From Planctomycetota bacterium (lineage in GTDB: Bacteria; Planctomycetota; Planctomycetia; Pirellulales; Pirellulaceae), in the NCBI GenBank assembly GCA_026692845.1, contig JAPLNM010000050.1:1-53278 (forward strand): a DNA stretch of 53,278 nt, given 5' to 3'. How positions within the stretch are numbered: position 1 is the first letter of the stretch; each line of letters begins with the position of its first letter. A program made the position numbers and the translations under genes. The notes beneath the pieces were generated by a model. That model did not search any database. It was not told the DNA's origin and was given only the letters and a program-made list of their open reading frames with translations. Shown here in pieces: positions 8,888-17,795 of this stretch.

Positions 8888-8990
8888 ACCGGACGGCTTG
8901 CGCCGTTCCGCTTTGATTGGCCTTTAGACTTACCGGACGGCTTGCGCCGTTCCGCTTTCATTGACTTACCGGACGGCTTGCGCCGTTCCG
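8888..8990. repeat. Three tandem GC-rich hairpins
   Basis: CCGGACGGCTTGCGCCGTTC recurs at about 8889, 8933 and 8969 (spacings 44 and 36 bp). Each copy folds as CGG-A-CGGC / GCCG-TT-CCG around a TTGC loop. The flanks (TTTGATTGG, TTTCATTGA, ACTTA) are also related. Lying between convergent stops, they may act as transcription stops or RNA-end stabilisers. No strong U-run is present. Confidence 0.85.
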
Positions 8991-9011
8991 ATAAGGCAAC
9001 GCTATTGGGGA

Positions 9012-12000
9012 TCAATGGCCTTCGATTTGGCTCAACCGGATCAGGGAGATGAGTTCATCGGTCGAGAGTCTACCTGCGCGATCGGCGCCGTCGAGGACAC
9101 CGGCGATGAGTTCGCGTTTGTCTTCGTGGAGGGCAAGGATCTGTTGTTCGATGGTGTCTTTAGCGACTAGCCGGTAGACGGTCACGGCGCGAAGTTGTCC
9201 GAGTCGGTGGGCGCGGTCGGTGGCTTGGTCTTCGACGGCTGGGTTCCACCAGGGGTCCATGTGGATGACATAATCGGCGGCCGTAAGGTTCAGACCGGTC
9301 CCCCCTGCTTTGAGGGAGATCAGGAACAGGTCCCCGCTTCCGGCTTGGAAGGCATCGACGGCTTCTTGTCGTTTGGCAGCTGGAGTCGCCCCGTCGAGGT
9401 ATTGGTATTTGATACCGACACGGTCGAGTGATTCACGCAGCAGGCTCAGGTGTTGGACGAACTGGCTGAAGACCAGCGCTCGGTGTTCGCCTTCGCGCAG
9501 TTCGCTGACGATTTCCATGAACAGATCGAGCTTGGCGCTGGATTTATCCCAGCGTTTATCGACGAGTCTTGGGTGGCAGGCGAGTTGTCGCAAGCGTGTG
9601 AGCCAGGCCAGCACGCGGATGCGCATTTGGGGATCGGAATCTTCGGAGCCGCCTTGGGTAAGTTCGTTCAGGGCGGCGAGTCGAGCCGCGTCGTATTTCT
9701 TTCGTTCGGCTTCGGAGAATTCCGCGAGTCGGACCACTTCGGTTCGTTCAGGCAGTTCCGAGAGGACTTCTTTTTTTGTTCTTCGCAGGATGAAGGGACG
9801 CACGACGCGTCCGAGAGCCAGCAGACGGTCTTTGGAGCGGTGTCGTTCGATGGGTTCGGCGAAGTTCTTTCGGAATTTCTCCCAGGAGCCTAGCAAGCCT
9901 GGGCTAACGGTCCTCATGAGGCTCCAGAGTTCCCCGAGGTGGTTTTCCAGGGGGGTACCTGAGAGGGCTAGGTGCCAATCGGCTTCGATTTGCCGGACGG
10001 CTTGTGCGGTTTTGGTGTTGAAGTTTTTGATGAATTGGGCTTCGTCGAGCACGAGGGTATTCCAGGCTCTTTTGGTGAAGCGGTCGACATCGCGTTGGAG
10101 GAGTTGGTAGCTGGTGATGATCAGGTCACCGGGACCTGCTGAGTCGATGAGGGTTTGTCGATCGTGTTCTCGGTAGAGCATGGGTCGGAGCGAGGGAGCG
10201 AATTTTTCGGATTCGCGTTGCCAGTTGGAGCCGACGCTCGTCGGTGCGATGATCAAAGCGGCGCCGTTCTTGGCGCGATCCAGGAGGATGCCGAGGGCTT
10301 GGACGGTTTTGCCTAGACCCATGTCGTCGGCAAGAACGCCGCCGATACCCCAGTGGGCGAGTTTGGCGAGCCATTCGTACCCGGTGACTTGGTACTCGCG
10401 CAGATCGGCGCGGAGGTTATCGGGGACTTTGGGTTTAAGTTTTCGGGCTCCTGCGAGTCGTGCGAGGGCTTCTTTCCATGACATATCGGCATCGACGGAG
10501 ATATCGCTTCCGAGGGCTTCCTCGACGACGGCGGTACCTGCTTTGGAGACGCGGAGTTCGTTACCATCGCCGATCGAGACGTCTTGGATGGCTCCGAGGC
10601 GTTGGCGGAGGGTATCGGAGATTTGGGCGAATTGGCCATCGCCTAGCGGAACGAACCGACGGCCTTGACGCAGGGCCGAGAGGAGTTCGGCCAGGGGGAT
10701 TTCCAGGCCGTTTAGTTCGGCGAAGCCATCGAGACCGAACCAATCGCGGCCGCTGCTGAGTTTGACTTGGAGACGTTGCGGAGTGATTTCGCCGACGACC
10801 TGCATGGGTTGGCTTTTTGGCCAGCAAACCGGGGGAGCTTTTCCACCGAGGTTTTGGATCCGTTGGAGCAGATCTAGGGCATCGTCTGGGGTGGCAGCCA
10901 GCCAAGTAAAGGGTGCGTCGTAGGGGAGGAGATTGAGTTCAGCAGCTTGGGCGTATTCTTCGGCGATGGAGGCTTCTTCCTCGAGAGCTCGGAGGAGTTG
11001 GTAGCGTCCGGCGGTCGTTGCGATTCGGAGTCGTTCCGGGTCTTGGCCTGGAACGGGAGGTTCGACAACGGCATCGCAGGCGACGCGTAGGGCGACTTGG
11101 AGACCTTCTTTTCCTCGTGGGGAAAGGTGGAGTTCGATTTTCGGTTCGAGGGGTTGTTCGGGTCCGGCCAGGGATTCAGGCAATTGGACTTCGAGGCGTT
11201 TAGGTTTCGCGACGTGGACGATCAGGTCGGCGAATTTTTCGGCGGTATCTCGATCCATGATGGCTTCTCGGCGTTCGGCGGCGCTGAGGTCATTGATCAG
11301 GCGGAGAATGCGCGATTCGATGGTGCTCATGAAGAGCACGTGGCGTTGTCGGTCGATGCGCAGCAGGAGGGATTCCTGGTTATGGATCGTGCCTAGGAAG
11401 ATCGTTGGGTCTTCGTGGATTGCATCGATGCGGACGTTGGATTGAAAGACGGCGGGTTTGAAGGCTTCGGCTTCTTGTTCGACGCGGACTTCGACGGGGA
11501 CTTCTCGGATCCGGATAGGGGTTTGGACTGGATCGTCGAGGGTGCAATTGGGGTGATCGATCAGGAGTCTGAGGCATTCGCGGATGACGCGTGGTGTTTG
11601 GCCTCGGTAGGAGTCTTCGGCCGACTGAAGGACCAGAACGAGCATTTTGTCTGCCGGGTGGGACAGGGCCGTATCTGGAACCGAGTCGAGGTTATCTCGC
11701 AGCAGGCGTCCTTTGTTCCAACCGCCTCGTTTTCGGGAAGTCTGCAGGTGGGCTTGGATGCTCACGCCGTAGTTGGAGTATTGCAATCGCCATTGGATGC
11801 GTTGGAGTCGACGGTCGGGATCTTCGTCGGGGTCGGTTTCGGCGAGCGTTTCTTCGATATCGGGCTTGAGGTAGGCCAGCGATTCGACGAGTTTGCGTCC
11901 GGCTTGGCGTCCATCGGTAATGCAGCTTTGCATCCATTCGACCGCATCGCTTGGAGAGCGTTGGGTCAATTGTCTTCGAAGGTAATTCAAGCAATGGACT

Positions 12001-12347
12001 TGGTGCACACAGGGCTTGATCGTCTCGGTGCACGAGCAGGTCAGCAGGATGTTTCGGATAACTCTGCTAGCGGTGATGTCGCCGATTTGGTGGAGAAGTT
12101 TCGGGTCGAGCTCGACCGCAATGCCGGTGGTGAATTGGCCTTTGACTGGCGAAACGCCTTCGAGCTCGAATTGAAAGGCCAGGGAGGCTTCGGCATTTTT
12201 CAAACGGGGAAGATCGTTCGAGGCAAAGTACCGCGACATGAGGAGTTGTTGCGGGCGAAACTTCTTCTCTTGCTGAGCGATGGCGCTGAGGATGTGAACG
12301 ACAAGACCGCTGGATTGCGGCAAGTCCAATTGAGACAATTTCGACAT
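9012..12347 (-). CDS. SWIM zinc-finger SNF2-family helicase
   Basis: A 1111-residue SNF2-family DNA translocase. An N-terminal SWIM zinc motif is visible as CSCTETIKPCVH (Cys104, Cys106, Cys113, His115). The middle 550 residues hold no motif I can name. The ATPase core occupies about 650-1100: Walker A LADDMGLGKTVQ near 676, DEAQ box LDEAQFIKN near 769, LSGTPLENHLGELWSL, and the C-terminal helicase motifs SLKAGGTGLNLTAADYVIHM and DRAHRLGQ. Proteins of this type (RapA/HepA relatives) remodel nucleoprotein complexes using ATP; the target here is unknown. It stands alone on the minus strand, converging on the FliM-like gene. Confidence 0.93.
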   Translation of the reverse strand: MSKLSQLDLPQSSGLVVHILSAIAQQEKKFRPQQLLMSRYFASNDLPRLKNAEASLAFQFELEGVSPVKGQFTTGIAVELDPKLLHQIGDITASRVIRNILLTCSCTETIKPCVHQVHCLNYLRRQLTQRSPSDAVEWMQSCITDGRQAGRKLVESLAYLKPDIEETLAETDPDEDPDRRLQRIQWRLQYSNYGVSIQAHLQTSRKRGGWNKGRLLRDNLDSVPDTALSHPADKMLVLVLQSAEDSYRGQTPRVIRECLRLLIDHPNCTLDDPVQTPIRIREVPVEVRVEQEAEAFKPAVFQSNVRIDAIHEDPTIFLGTIHNQESLLLRIDRQRHVLFMSTIESRILRLINDLSAAERREAIMDRDTAEKFADLIVHVAKPKRLEVQLPESLAGPEQPLEPKIELHLSPRGKEGLQVALRVACDAVVEPPVPGQDPERLRIATTAGRYQLLRALEEEASIAEEYAQAAELNLLPYDAPFTWLAATPDDALDLLQRIQNLGGKAPPVCWPKSQPMQVVGEITPQRLQVKLSSGRDWFGLDGFAELNGLEIPLAELLSALRQGRRFVPLGDGQFAQISDTLRQRLGAIQDVSIGDGNELRVSKAGTAVVEEALGSDISVDADMSWKEALARLAGARKLKPKVPDNLRADLREYQVTGYEWLAKLAHWGIGGVLADDMGLGKTVQALGILLDRAKNGAALIIAPTSVGSNWQRESEKFAPSLRPMLYREHDRQTLIDSAGPGDLIITSYQLLQRDVDRFTKRAWNTLVLDEAQFIKNFNTKTAQAVRQIEADWHLALSGTPLENHLGELWSLMRTVSPGLLGSWEKFRKNFAEPIERHRSKDRLLALGRVVRPFILRRTKKEVLSELPERTEVVRLAEFSEAERKKYDAARLAALNELTQGGSEDSDPQMRIRVLAWLTRLRQLACHPRLVDKRWDKSSAKLDLFMEIVSELREGEHRALVFSQFVQHLSLLRESLDRVGIKYQYLDGATPAAKRQEAVDAFQAGSGDLFLISLKAGGTGLNLTAADYVIHMDPWWNPAVEDQATDRAHRLGQLRAVTVYRLVAKDTIEQQILALHEDKRELIAGVLDGADRAGRLSTDELISLIRLSQIEGH

Positions 12348-12536
12348 GCAGAGTGCTGGATCTATCGATGGGTAATCTCGAAGTGCAAACCGACTAGTGT
12401 GGTCGATCCGGGGAACTTGGCAAGGCGAAATCGAGGGTGCTCAGCAGATAAGTCAGCGTGTTGGATTGCTTGCAAAACCAAGTTGCAAAACCCGAGGTGG
12501 TTCGAAATATCGCAAGGATATGCTTGGGGGCGCGGC

Positions 12537-14450
12537 TCAAGGACTTGACGAATCGATCGCTTTGGTGTAAGCGTCAAGACCTCCTACGATGGGCAGTTCG
12601 AGTTGGCATTGATCGATTGCGAATTCGAGTCGAGTGCCTGGTTCGGGCCAGAGAGTGAAGTCTCGGTCGCTTGAGACTAGCACGAGCCCGATTTGTTCGC
12701 CGGGTTGGAGGATTTGGTCGTCGGGTTGGAGTTCGAATTCTACGTCTCGGAATTGGCCGGGGATCATGGGTTGTTCGGTCCAGATCGAATCGGCGTTGGC
12801 CGGGTCGGCCCAACCGCGGGTGATGACATCATCGGTGATCCGTTCGCTATTGGTCCAAGGCAGCGAGACGAGCCATACCGACAGGCAAGCCGTTGGGCGA
12901 TCGCAAGCGATACGGAGTTTGATGCGAGGGATCCCCGAGAGGTGCAACGGGGCGGTGAGTTTTGGGGTGGCATAGACGAGTCGGTGGTTGCTCCATTCGG
13001 CTCGGATCAACTCAGGGACGCTGAAGGAGAAGTTGTCGATGATATCGTCGACTTGGATATCGTCGGCTTGGATATCGACGTTCGGATTGTCGTTTCGAGC
13101 CGGGGCGAGTTGTCCGATGCGTTTGCCTGCTCCTTGGGGTTGGAACGTGACGACTTTGGCATCGGGGTTTGGGTAATCGCCGTAGGATTCTGGTTTGCTG
13201 TTTCGTTTGCCTTCGCGGACGATCCATGCGTTGGGCTGATCCATGACTTTATTGTCTTGGCCGTAGAGGAAGTGGGAGAACCACTGGTTGAGGAGTTGGA
13301 CCGGAGGTTGTCCGCCGTGGCCACCTTGGTGATAGTAGATTTTGCATGGCAAGCCTTTCTTTTGGGCGGCTTGGTAGATGCGGTAGCTATGTTCGGGCAT
13401 GACGTTCCAGTCGTTGAAAGCATGTGCCATGAGCATCGCGGCCTTCATGTTATCGAGTTGATGGATGTAGTCGCGGCTTTTCCAGAATTCGTTGTAGTCG
13501 CCGTTGGTTCGGTCGAAGTTTTTGAGCATGCCATCGTCGCGGATATTGCAATCGCAGAAGTTTCTCGAGGCGTCGTATCCGGAGTGGATGAAGTCGTACA
13601 AAACGTCGATGTCTTCGCCCATGTAGCCGCCTGGGTGGCGCACGAGTCCATTGGAGCGGTAGTAGTGGTAGTAGGAGGTATTCGGAGCGACAGGAACGAT
13701 GCATTCGAGGCCTTCGACACCGGTCGTTGCGGCAGCCAGGCAGAGCGTTCCGTTGTAGGAGGTGCCGATCATTCCGACCTTGCCGGTGCACCAATCGGCT
13801 TTGACTTCTTCGTTTCCGTCGACGCTTGTGAAGCCTTTGGCTCGTGCGTTGAGCCAATCGATGACGGCTTTGGGAGCCAGGGATTCGTTGGGTCCACCGA
13901 CGGTGGGACAACCTTGAGAAAGCCCGGTTCCAGGGGAGGAAGAGTGGACGACGGCAAAGCCGCGTGGGACCCATTCGGCGAGGTGTTCGCCGTTGAGTCG
14001 CGGTCGTTTGGATTCTTGGGGGATCGCCGGGGGTTGTACGTGTTTCGGGGGAGGGGAGTTAAGGTTTTGTCGGGGGCTCCACATGTGTTCCGGAGAGGTC
14101 GAACCCATGCCTGCATAGTAGGGGCTCGACTGGTAGATCACCGGGACTTTCAAGCCTTCGGTCTGGGTAGGGCTGGGCCTAGTGACGCTGACATGGACAC
14201 GATCGGGTTTGCCGTCTTGGTCGGAATCGAATGGGGTTTCGACGAACAGGTCGTGTTGGACCCAGTCGGATTTGAAGGCTTCGACGACTTGGGCTAGTCC
14301 ATCGACGAAGACCGGCTTGGAACCTGCCGATGGCTTAGCGTCTGTCGAGGGCGGGGAGTCTTGGGCGACACAAAGGTTTTGCGCTAGGCACACGAGTGCG
14401 AAAACGAGGTTGAATTTCAGCATGTTGGATCGAGGGCTATTGAGTTTCAT
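12537..14450 (-). CDS. Secreted CocE/NonD-type S15 hydrolase (Xaa-Pro dipeptidyl-peptidase family)
   Basis: A 637-residue protein with an N-terminal signal peptide (FNLVFALVCLAQNLCVAQ). The alpha/beta hydrolase core shows the nucleophile motif GTSYNG (Ser231), an Asp in HAFNDWN (Asp347) and a His in HQGGHGG (His378), the S15/CocE triad. The C-terminal region (about 480-630) is the beta jelly-roll domain of the family. It contains DPANADSIWTEQ and PDDQILQPGEQIGLVLVSSD. It probably hydrolyses acyl-peptides or esters in the periplasm, but the substrate is unknown. The start ATG overlaps the stop of the ABC ATPase gene as ATGA, which fixes the start and implies coupled translation. It is the last gene of a four-gene minus-strand group. 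Confidence 0.88.
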   Translation of the reverse strand: MKLNSPRSNMLKFNLVFALVCLAQNLCVAQDSPPSTDAKPSAGSKPVFVDGLAQVVEAFKSDWVQHDLFVETPFDSDQDGKPDRVHVSVTRPSPTQTEGLKVPVIYQSSPYYAGMGSTSPEHMWSPRQNLNSPPPKHVQPPAIPQESKRPRLNGEHLAEWVPRGFAVVHSSSPGTGLSQGCPTVGGPNESLAPKAVIDWLNARAKGFTSVDGNEEVKADWCTGKVGMIGTSYNGTLCLAAATTGVEGLECIVPVAPNTSYYHYYRSNGLVRHPGGYMGEDIDVLYDFIHSGYDASRNFCDCNIRDDGMLKNFDRTNGDYNEFWKSRDYIHQLDNMKAAMLMAHAFNDWNVMPEHSYRIYQAAQKKGLPCKIYYHQGGHGGQPPVQLLNQWFSHFLYGQDNKVMDQPNAWIVREGKRNSKPESYGDYPNPDAKVVTFQPQGAGKRIGQLAPARNDNPNVDIQADDIQVDDIIDNFSFSVPELIRAEWSNHRLVYATPKLTAPLHLSGIPRIKLRIACDRPTACLSVWLVSLPWTNSERITDDVITRGWADPANADSIWTEQPMIPGQFRDVEFELQPDDQILQPGEQIGLVLVSSDRDFTLWPEPGTRLEFAIDQCQLELPIVGGLDAYTKAIDSSSP

Positions 14451-15373
14451 GATGGGTTGCTCGGTTGCATGGATTGGCCTTCGGCCAATCGGCTCAGGTC
14501 GTTCCAGAAGGTGACGTATTTGTTTCTATCTTTGATGTATTCATCGTCGAATACCGCGCGCCTGAGTTCTTCGCGTTGTTCGACGAATCTGGAGTAGTCT
14601 TTCGGTTCGTCGTGGTGAAAGACCGGGCAGGGTTTGTCGTAAACGATCGTAGCGCCTTGGTTGCCCTCGGTGTGAAAGCGGGACATTCCGATGACACGGT
14701 CGGCCACGAAGATCGCTTCGTTGAGTTCGTGGGTGACCATGAGGATGGTGTATTCGGGTCGTTTGCCTTCGCGTTTGCGTTGAAGGTTTTGTTGGTAGAA
14801 GCCCAGGAGCATGTACTGGAGGTCTTCTCGCATGGCTTCGTCCAGAGCACCGAAGGGTTCATCGAGCAGCACAACTTTGGGTCGCATGATGAGGGCTTGG
14901 GCGACGGCTACGCGTTGTTTCATTCCGCCGGACATTTCGCGGGGGTATTTTCCGCAGGCGTGTTCTAGGCCGACTTGTTTGAGGAAATCGCGGGATTGCT
15001 TGAGGTGTTCGCGTCGTTGCTGAAGGTATTTCGGGAACAGGACCAAGCGGCTGAAGAAGGAGCTTTGGTCGAGTTTCAGGCCGAAGGCGACGTTGGCTTC
15101 GGCGGTCAAGAAATCGTACAGGGAGTACTGTTGGTAGACGATCCCGACGTTGCGCGTCGGGCCGATGACCGGTTGGCCGTCGGCGAGGATCTGTCCTTGG
15201 GTGGGCGGGTGGGTACCGAGGATGGCTTTCAGAAGTGTGCTTTTTCCGCAGCCGCTCGGGCCGACGATGGCGACGATTTGTCCGGGCCAGATTTTCAGGT
15301 TGATTTGGTCCAGGACGGGAAAGTCACCGAAGCGGTGGGAGACATTGCGAACTTCGAGGGCGTAATCGCTCAT
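14447..15373 (-). CDS. ABC transporter ATP-binding protein (nitrate/sulfonate/taurine type)
   Basis: The 308-residue protein has all ATPase motifs: Walker A GPSGCGKST (38-46), Q-loop YQQYSLYDF, signature EMSGGMKQRVAVAQAL, Walker B KVVLLDEPFGALDE and H-loop MVTHELNE. The overall sequence resembles SsuB/TauB/NrtD importer subunits. About 50 extra residues follow the core. Start: the ATG at 15373 overlaps the DUF808 stop as ATGA; a longer open frame upstream only runs through the DUF808 gene. No permease or binding protein is present in the window, so the transport partner is elsewhere or the annotation as importer is incomplete. Confidence 0.9.
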   Translation of the reverse strand: MSDYALEVRNVSHRFGDFPVLDQINLKIWPGQIVAIVGPSGCGKSTLLKAILGTHPPTQGQILADGQPVIGPTRNVGIVYQQYSLYDFLTAEANVAFGLKLDQSSFFSRLVLFPKYLQQRREHLKQSRDFLKQVGLEHACGKYPREMSGGMKQRVAVAQALIMRPKVVLLDEPFGALDEAMREDLQYMLLGFYQQNLQRKREGKRPEYTILMVTHELNEAIFVADRVIGMSRFHTEGNQGATIVYDKPCPVFHHDEPKDYSRFVEQREELRRAVFDDEYIKDRNKYVTFWNDLSRLAEGQSMQPSNPS

Positions 15374-16329
15374 GACGCGTGGGATCCACCGAAAACAATT
15401 TTGTACAGATGCATCGCGGCGATCACCGCAGCGCCGGCAACGATGCCGAAAAGCAAGTTGAACACGTATGGAGCCAGCCAGCTCAGTGGGGATCCGATCG
15501 CGGGGATCGCATGCATCGCATGGACGAACACTTCGCTCAAGTGGTGGAGCGAATCGAATTGGTGGGTGATGATTCCACCGCCGACAAGAAACATCGCAAC
15601 CGTTCCTGCAACGGCCAGAAAGCGGAGCAGGTAGGGGGCAAACCACAAGATTGCTGCGCCGAGTTTTTTAAGGACACGATCCGTGGGGCTAGAGCCCTTG
15701 AGGGCCAGCCAATGGAGCCCTAGGTCATCGAGTTTGACGATGCCTGCGACCAGTCCGTAGACGCCGACGGTCATCAATATACCGACGGCGAGTAGGACAC
15801 CGAGGGTTACCCAGAAGGATTGTCCGTCGAGGGTCCCGAGGGTGATGACGATGATTTCGGCCGAGAGAATAAAATCAGTGCGGATCGCACCTTGGATTTT
15901 TGTTTTCTCAAGTTTGACCGGATCGACGTCGGGATCATGGATCGCTTGGAGGCGTTCGGAACGGGACTGGGAGATTTCTTTGTCGGTTTTGGGGTGTAGC
16001 CACGAGTGGAGGATCTTTTCGACCCCTTCGTAGCACAGATAGATTCCGCCAAGCATCAGCAGCGGTTTGATCGCCCATGGGGCCAGGGCGCTGATCGCAA
16101 GGGCAGCAGGGATGAGGATCGCTTTGTTGAGAGCCGAGCCGACCGCAACTTTCCAAACCACGGGCAGTTCGCGATCGGCCGACAATCCGGTGACTTGTTT
16201 GGCGTTGAGAGCCAAGTCGTCGCCCAAGACCCCGGCGGTCTTGTTGATTGCGACTTGGCTCATCGTGGAAACATCGTCCAGGATTGTCGCGATATCATGT
16301 AGAAGCGTAAAGAGCGTAGCGCCTGCCAT
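15370..16329 (-). CDS. DUF808 (YedI-like) inner-membrane protein
   Basis: A 319-residue polytopic membrane protein. The N-terminus MAGATLFTLLHDIATILDD and the segments KQVTGLSADRELPVVWKVA and GIYLCYEGVEKILHSW are typical of DUF808. Several hydrophobic segments are visible (for example about 75-100, 155-205, 230-265 and 290-312). The function of the family is not established. The gene starts 9 bp after the sod stop and ends in a 4-base overlap with the ABC ATPase gene, so it is almost certainly cotranscribed with both. Confidence 0.88.
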   Translation of the reverse strand: MAGATLFTLLHDIATILDDVSTMSQVAINKTAGVLGDDLALNAKQVTGLSADRELPVVWKVAVGSALNKAILIPAALAISALAPWAIKPLLMLGGIYLCYEGVEKILHSWLHPKTDKEISQSRSERLQAIHDPDVDPVKLEKTKIQGAIRTDFILSAEIIVITLGTLDGQSFWVTLGVLLAVGILMTVGVYGLVAGIVKLDDLGLHWLALKGSSPTDRVLKKLGAAILWFAPYLLRFLAVAGTVAMFLVGGGIITHQFDSLHHLSEVFVHAMHAIPAIGSPLSWLAPYVFNLLFGIVAGAAVIAAMHLYKIVFGGSHAS

Positions 16330-16338
16330 GGTGGCTGA

Positions 16339-16968
16339 CTAGCCCTTCTTGGCTGCTTCGTATCGCTTGGAAACTTCGTTCCAATTCACGACGTTCCAGA
16401 ACGCGGCGATGTAGTCGGGTCTTCGGTTTTGGTACTTCAGGTAGTAGGCATGTTCCCATACGTCCAAGGCTAGGATCGGGGTGCCTTCGATTCCCGCGAC
16501 GGCTTTGCCCATCAAAGGAGAGTCTTGATTAGGTGTCGAGCCGATTTCGAGTTTGCCGTTGTTGACAACCAGCCAGGCCCAACCCGAGCCGAAGCGTCCG
16601 ACGCCGGCGGCGGCGAACTTTTCTTTGAATGCATCGAAGCTTCCGAAGGTCGCTTCGATATCGGCAAGGAGAGCTCCGGAGGGTTTTCCGCCTGCATTCC
16701 AGCCGATGATGTTCCAGAAGAAGGTGTGGTTCCAGTGCCCGCCGCCGTTGTTGCGAACTGCGGTTCGTTTTTCGTCTGGGATGGCCGCTAGGTTGCCGAC
16801 GATCTCTTCGATCGACTTGCTTTCAAACGGGGTGCCTTCGAGGGCCTTGTTCAAGTTATTGACGTAGGCTTGATGGTGCTTGCCGTGGTGGATTTCCATC
16901 GTTTGGGCATCGATGTGGGGTTCCATCGCGTTGGATGCATAGGGTAGAGGTGCAAGCGTAAAAGGCAT
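16339..16968 (-). CDS. Superoxide dismutase, Fe/Mn family (Mn-type residues)
   Basis: Converts superoxide to hydrogen peroxide and oxygen. The 209-residue protein has the four metal ligands: His27 (MEIHHGKHH), His81 ([11 protein letters not shown]), Asp169 and His173 ([15 protein letters not shown]). The glycine in NNGGGHWNH and the glutamine in TPNQDSPLM fit the Mn-specific pattern, so Mn is predicted but not proven. There is no signal peptide, so it is cytoplasmic. It is the first gene of the minus-strand group sod-DUF808-ABC-S15; the 220 bp upstream should contain the promoter. Confidence 0.95.
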   Translation of the reverse strand: MPFTLAPLPYASNAMEPHIDAQTMEIHHGKHHQAYVNNLNKALEGTPFESKSIEEIVGNLAAIPDEKRTAVRNNGGGHWNHTFFWNIIGWNAGGKPSGALLADIEATFGSFDAFKEKFAAAGVGRFGSGWAWLVVNNGKLEIGSTPNQDSPLMGKAVAGIEGTPILALDVWEHAYYLKYQNRRPDYIAAFWNVVNWNEVSKRYEAAKKG

Positions 16969-17189
16969 TATGGAAGCTCCTGGAGGAAAACGAACATTGG
17001 TTCAAGCGATCGAGTATAGTATAGAGTCTCGACCGTGCGATGGGGTTAACTTACGTCAGGAGCGGTTTTTTCGCCAGTGCTAGGACCTCTGAAACGACCG
17101 GCCAAGGGGCGATCCAAGGGGATCTAGCCGGCTGGTAAAATCACCGAGTTCGTGGATTTGCAGAGAGGTCACCAAGGGATCAAAAAAGC

Positions 17190-17765
17190 ATGAAAAACGT
17201 GGCTATTGTCTATTTTTCTGCCGCCGGGCATACCCAGCAATTGGCCCATGCGATCGCCGAGGGGGTCAGGAGTGTCCCGCAGACGACGGCGGTACTCTGG
17301 CGGATCGAGGGTTCGGACCTTCGCGAGGGTCGCTGGAAGAACCAGGAGGTCACCGACGGCTTGCAGCGGGCCGACACGATTGTCTTCGGTAGCCCGACCT
17401 ACATGGGGGGAATGGCAGCCCAGTACAAGTCCTTTATCGATGCCTGCGGGGGCATTTGGTACGAGCAAGCTTGGAGAAACAAACTCGCAGCGGGATTTAC
17501 TCATTCGCAAGGGCTATCGGGCGACAAGCTCAATACGCTCGAGGGATTGATGATCCAAGCGATGCAGCACGGGATGCTTTGGGTGAGCTTAGGGATGCTG
17601 CCCGAGGGTAGTTCGCCCGAACAGATCAATCGGATCGGCTCGTACATTGGCCTGATGGCCCAGAGCCAGGCCGACCAAACGAACTTATTCGAAGGGGACC
17701 GGCAGACGGCTCGGCTCTTTGGTCAGCGGATCGCCGATGCGACCCATCGCTGGCAACGAACTTAA
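17190..17765 (+). CDS. Flavodoxin/WrbA-like NADPH-dependent FMN protein
   Basis: The 191-residue protein has a flavodoxin-like fold: VAIVYFSAAGHTQQLAHAIA is the first strand and phosphate-binding loop for FMN, and IVFGSPTYMGGMAAQYKSF is the second FMN loop, as in WrbA and related quinone reductases. HSQGLSGDKLNTLEGLM and HGMLWVSLGM are also WrbA-like. It probably reduces quinones or carries electrons. It is divergent from sod and precedes the cytochrome/DUF1549 gene by 30 bp, so it may be in that transcript. Confidence 0.82.
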   Translation: MKNVAIVYFSAAGHTQQLAHAIAEGVRSVPQTTAVLWRIEGSDLREGRWKNQEVTDGLQRADTIVFGSPTYMGGMAAQYKSFIDACGGIWYEQAWRNKLAAGFTHSQGLSGDKLNTLEGLMIQAMQHGMLWVSLGMLPEGSSPEQINRIGSYIGLMAQSQADQTNLFEGDRQTARLFGQRIADATHRWQRT

Positions 17766-17795
17766 ACGACCTAACCACTCATTCTGAGGATCGTC

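Larger units (their letters stand above)
8679..9011. other. Repeat-rich gap between convergent genes
   Basis: A 333-bp region between the stops of the FliM-like and SNF2 genes. It holds dispersed repeat copy B (8802-8880) and three near-identical hairpins (8888-8990). A short plus-strand open frame here only translates the repeats and is not considered a gene. Confidence 0.75.

Noticed and set aside
8708-9052. Open frame on the plus strand encoding LPDGLRRS repeats
   Set aside because: It only translates dispersed repeat copy B and the three hairpins, and runs into the SNF2 gene.
12693-14297. 534-codon plus-strand open frame opposite the S15 hydrolase gene
   Set aside because: It is a mirror of codon bias in the real gene; the composition (Val/Gly/Asp/Phe-rich) is typical of antisense frames.
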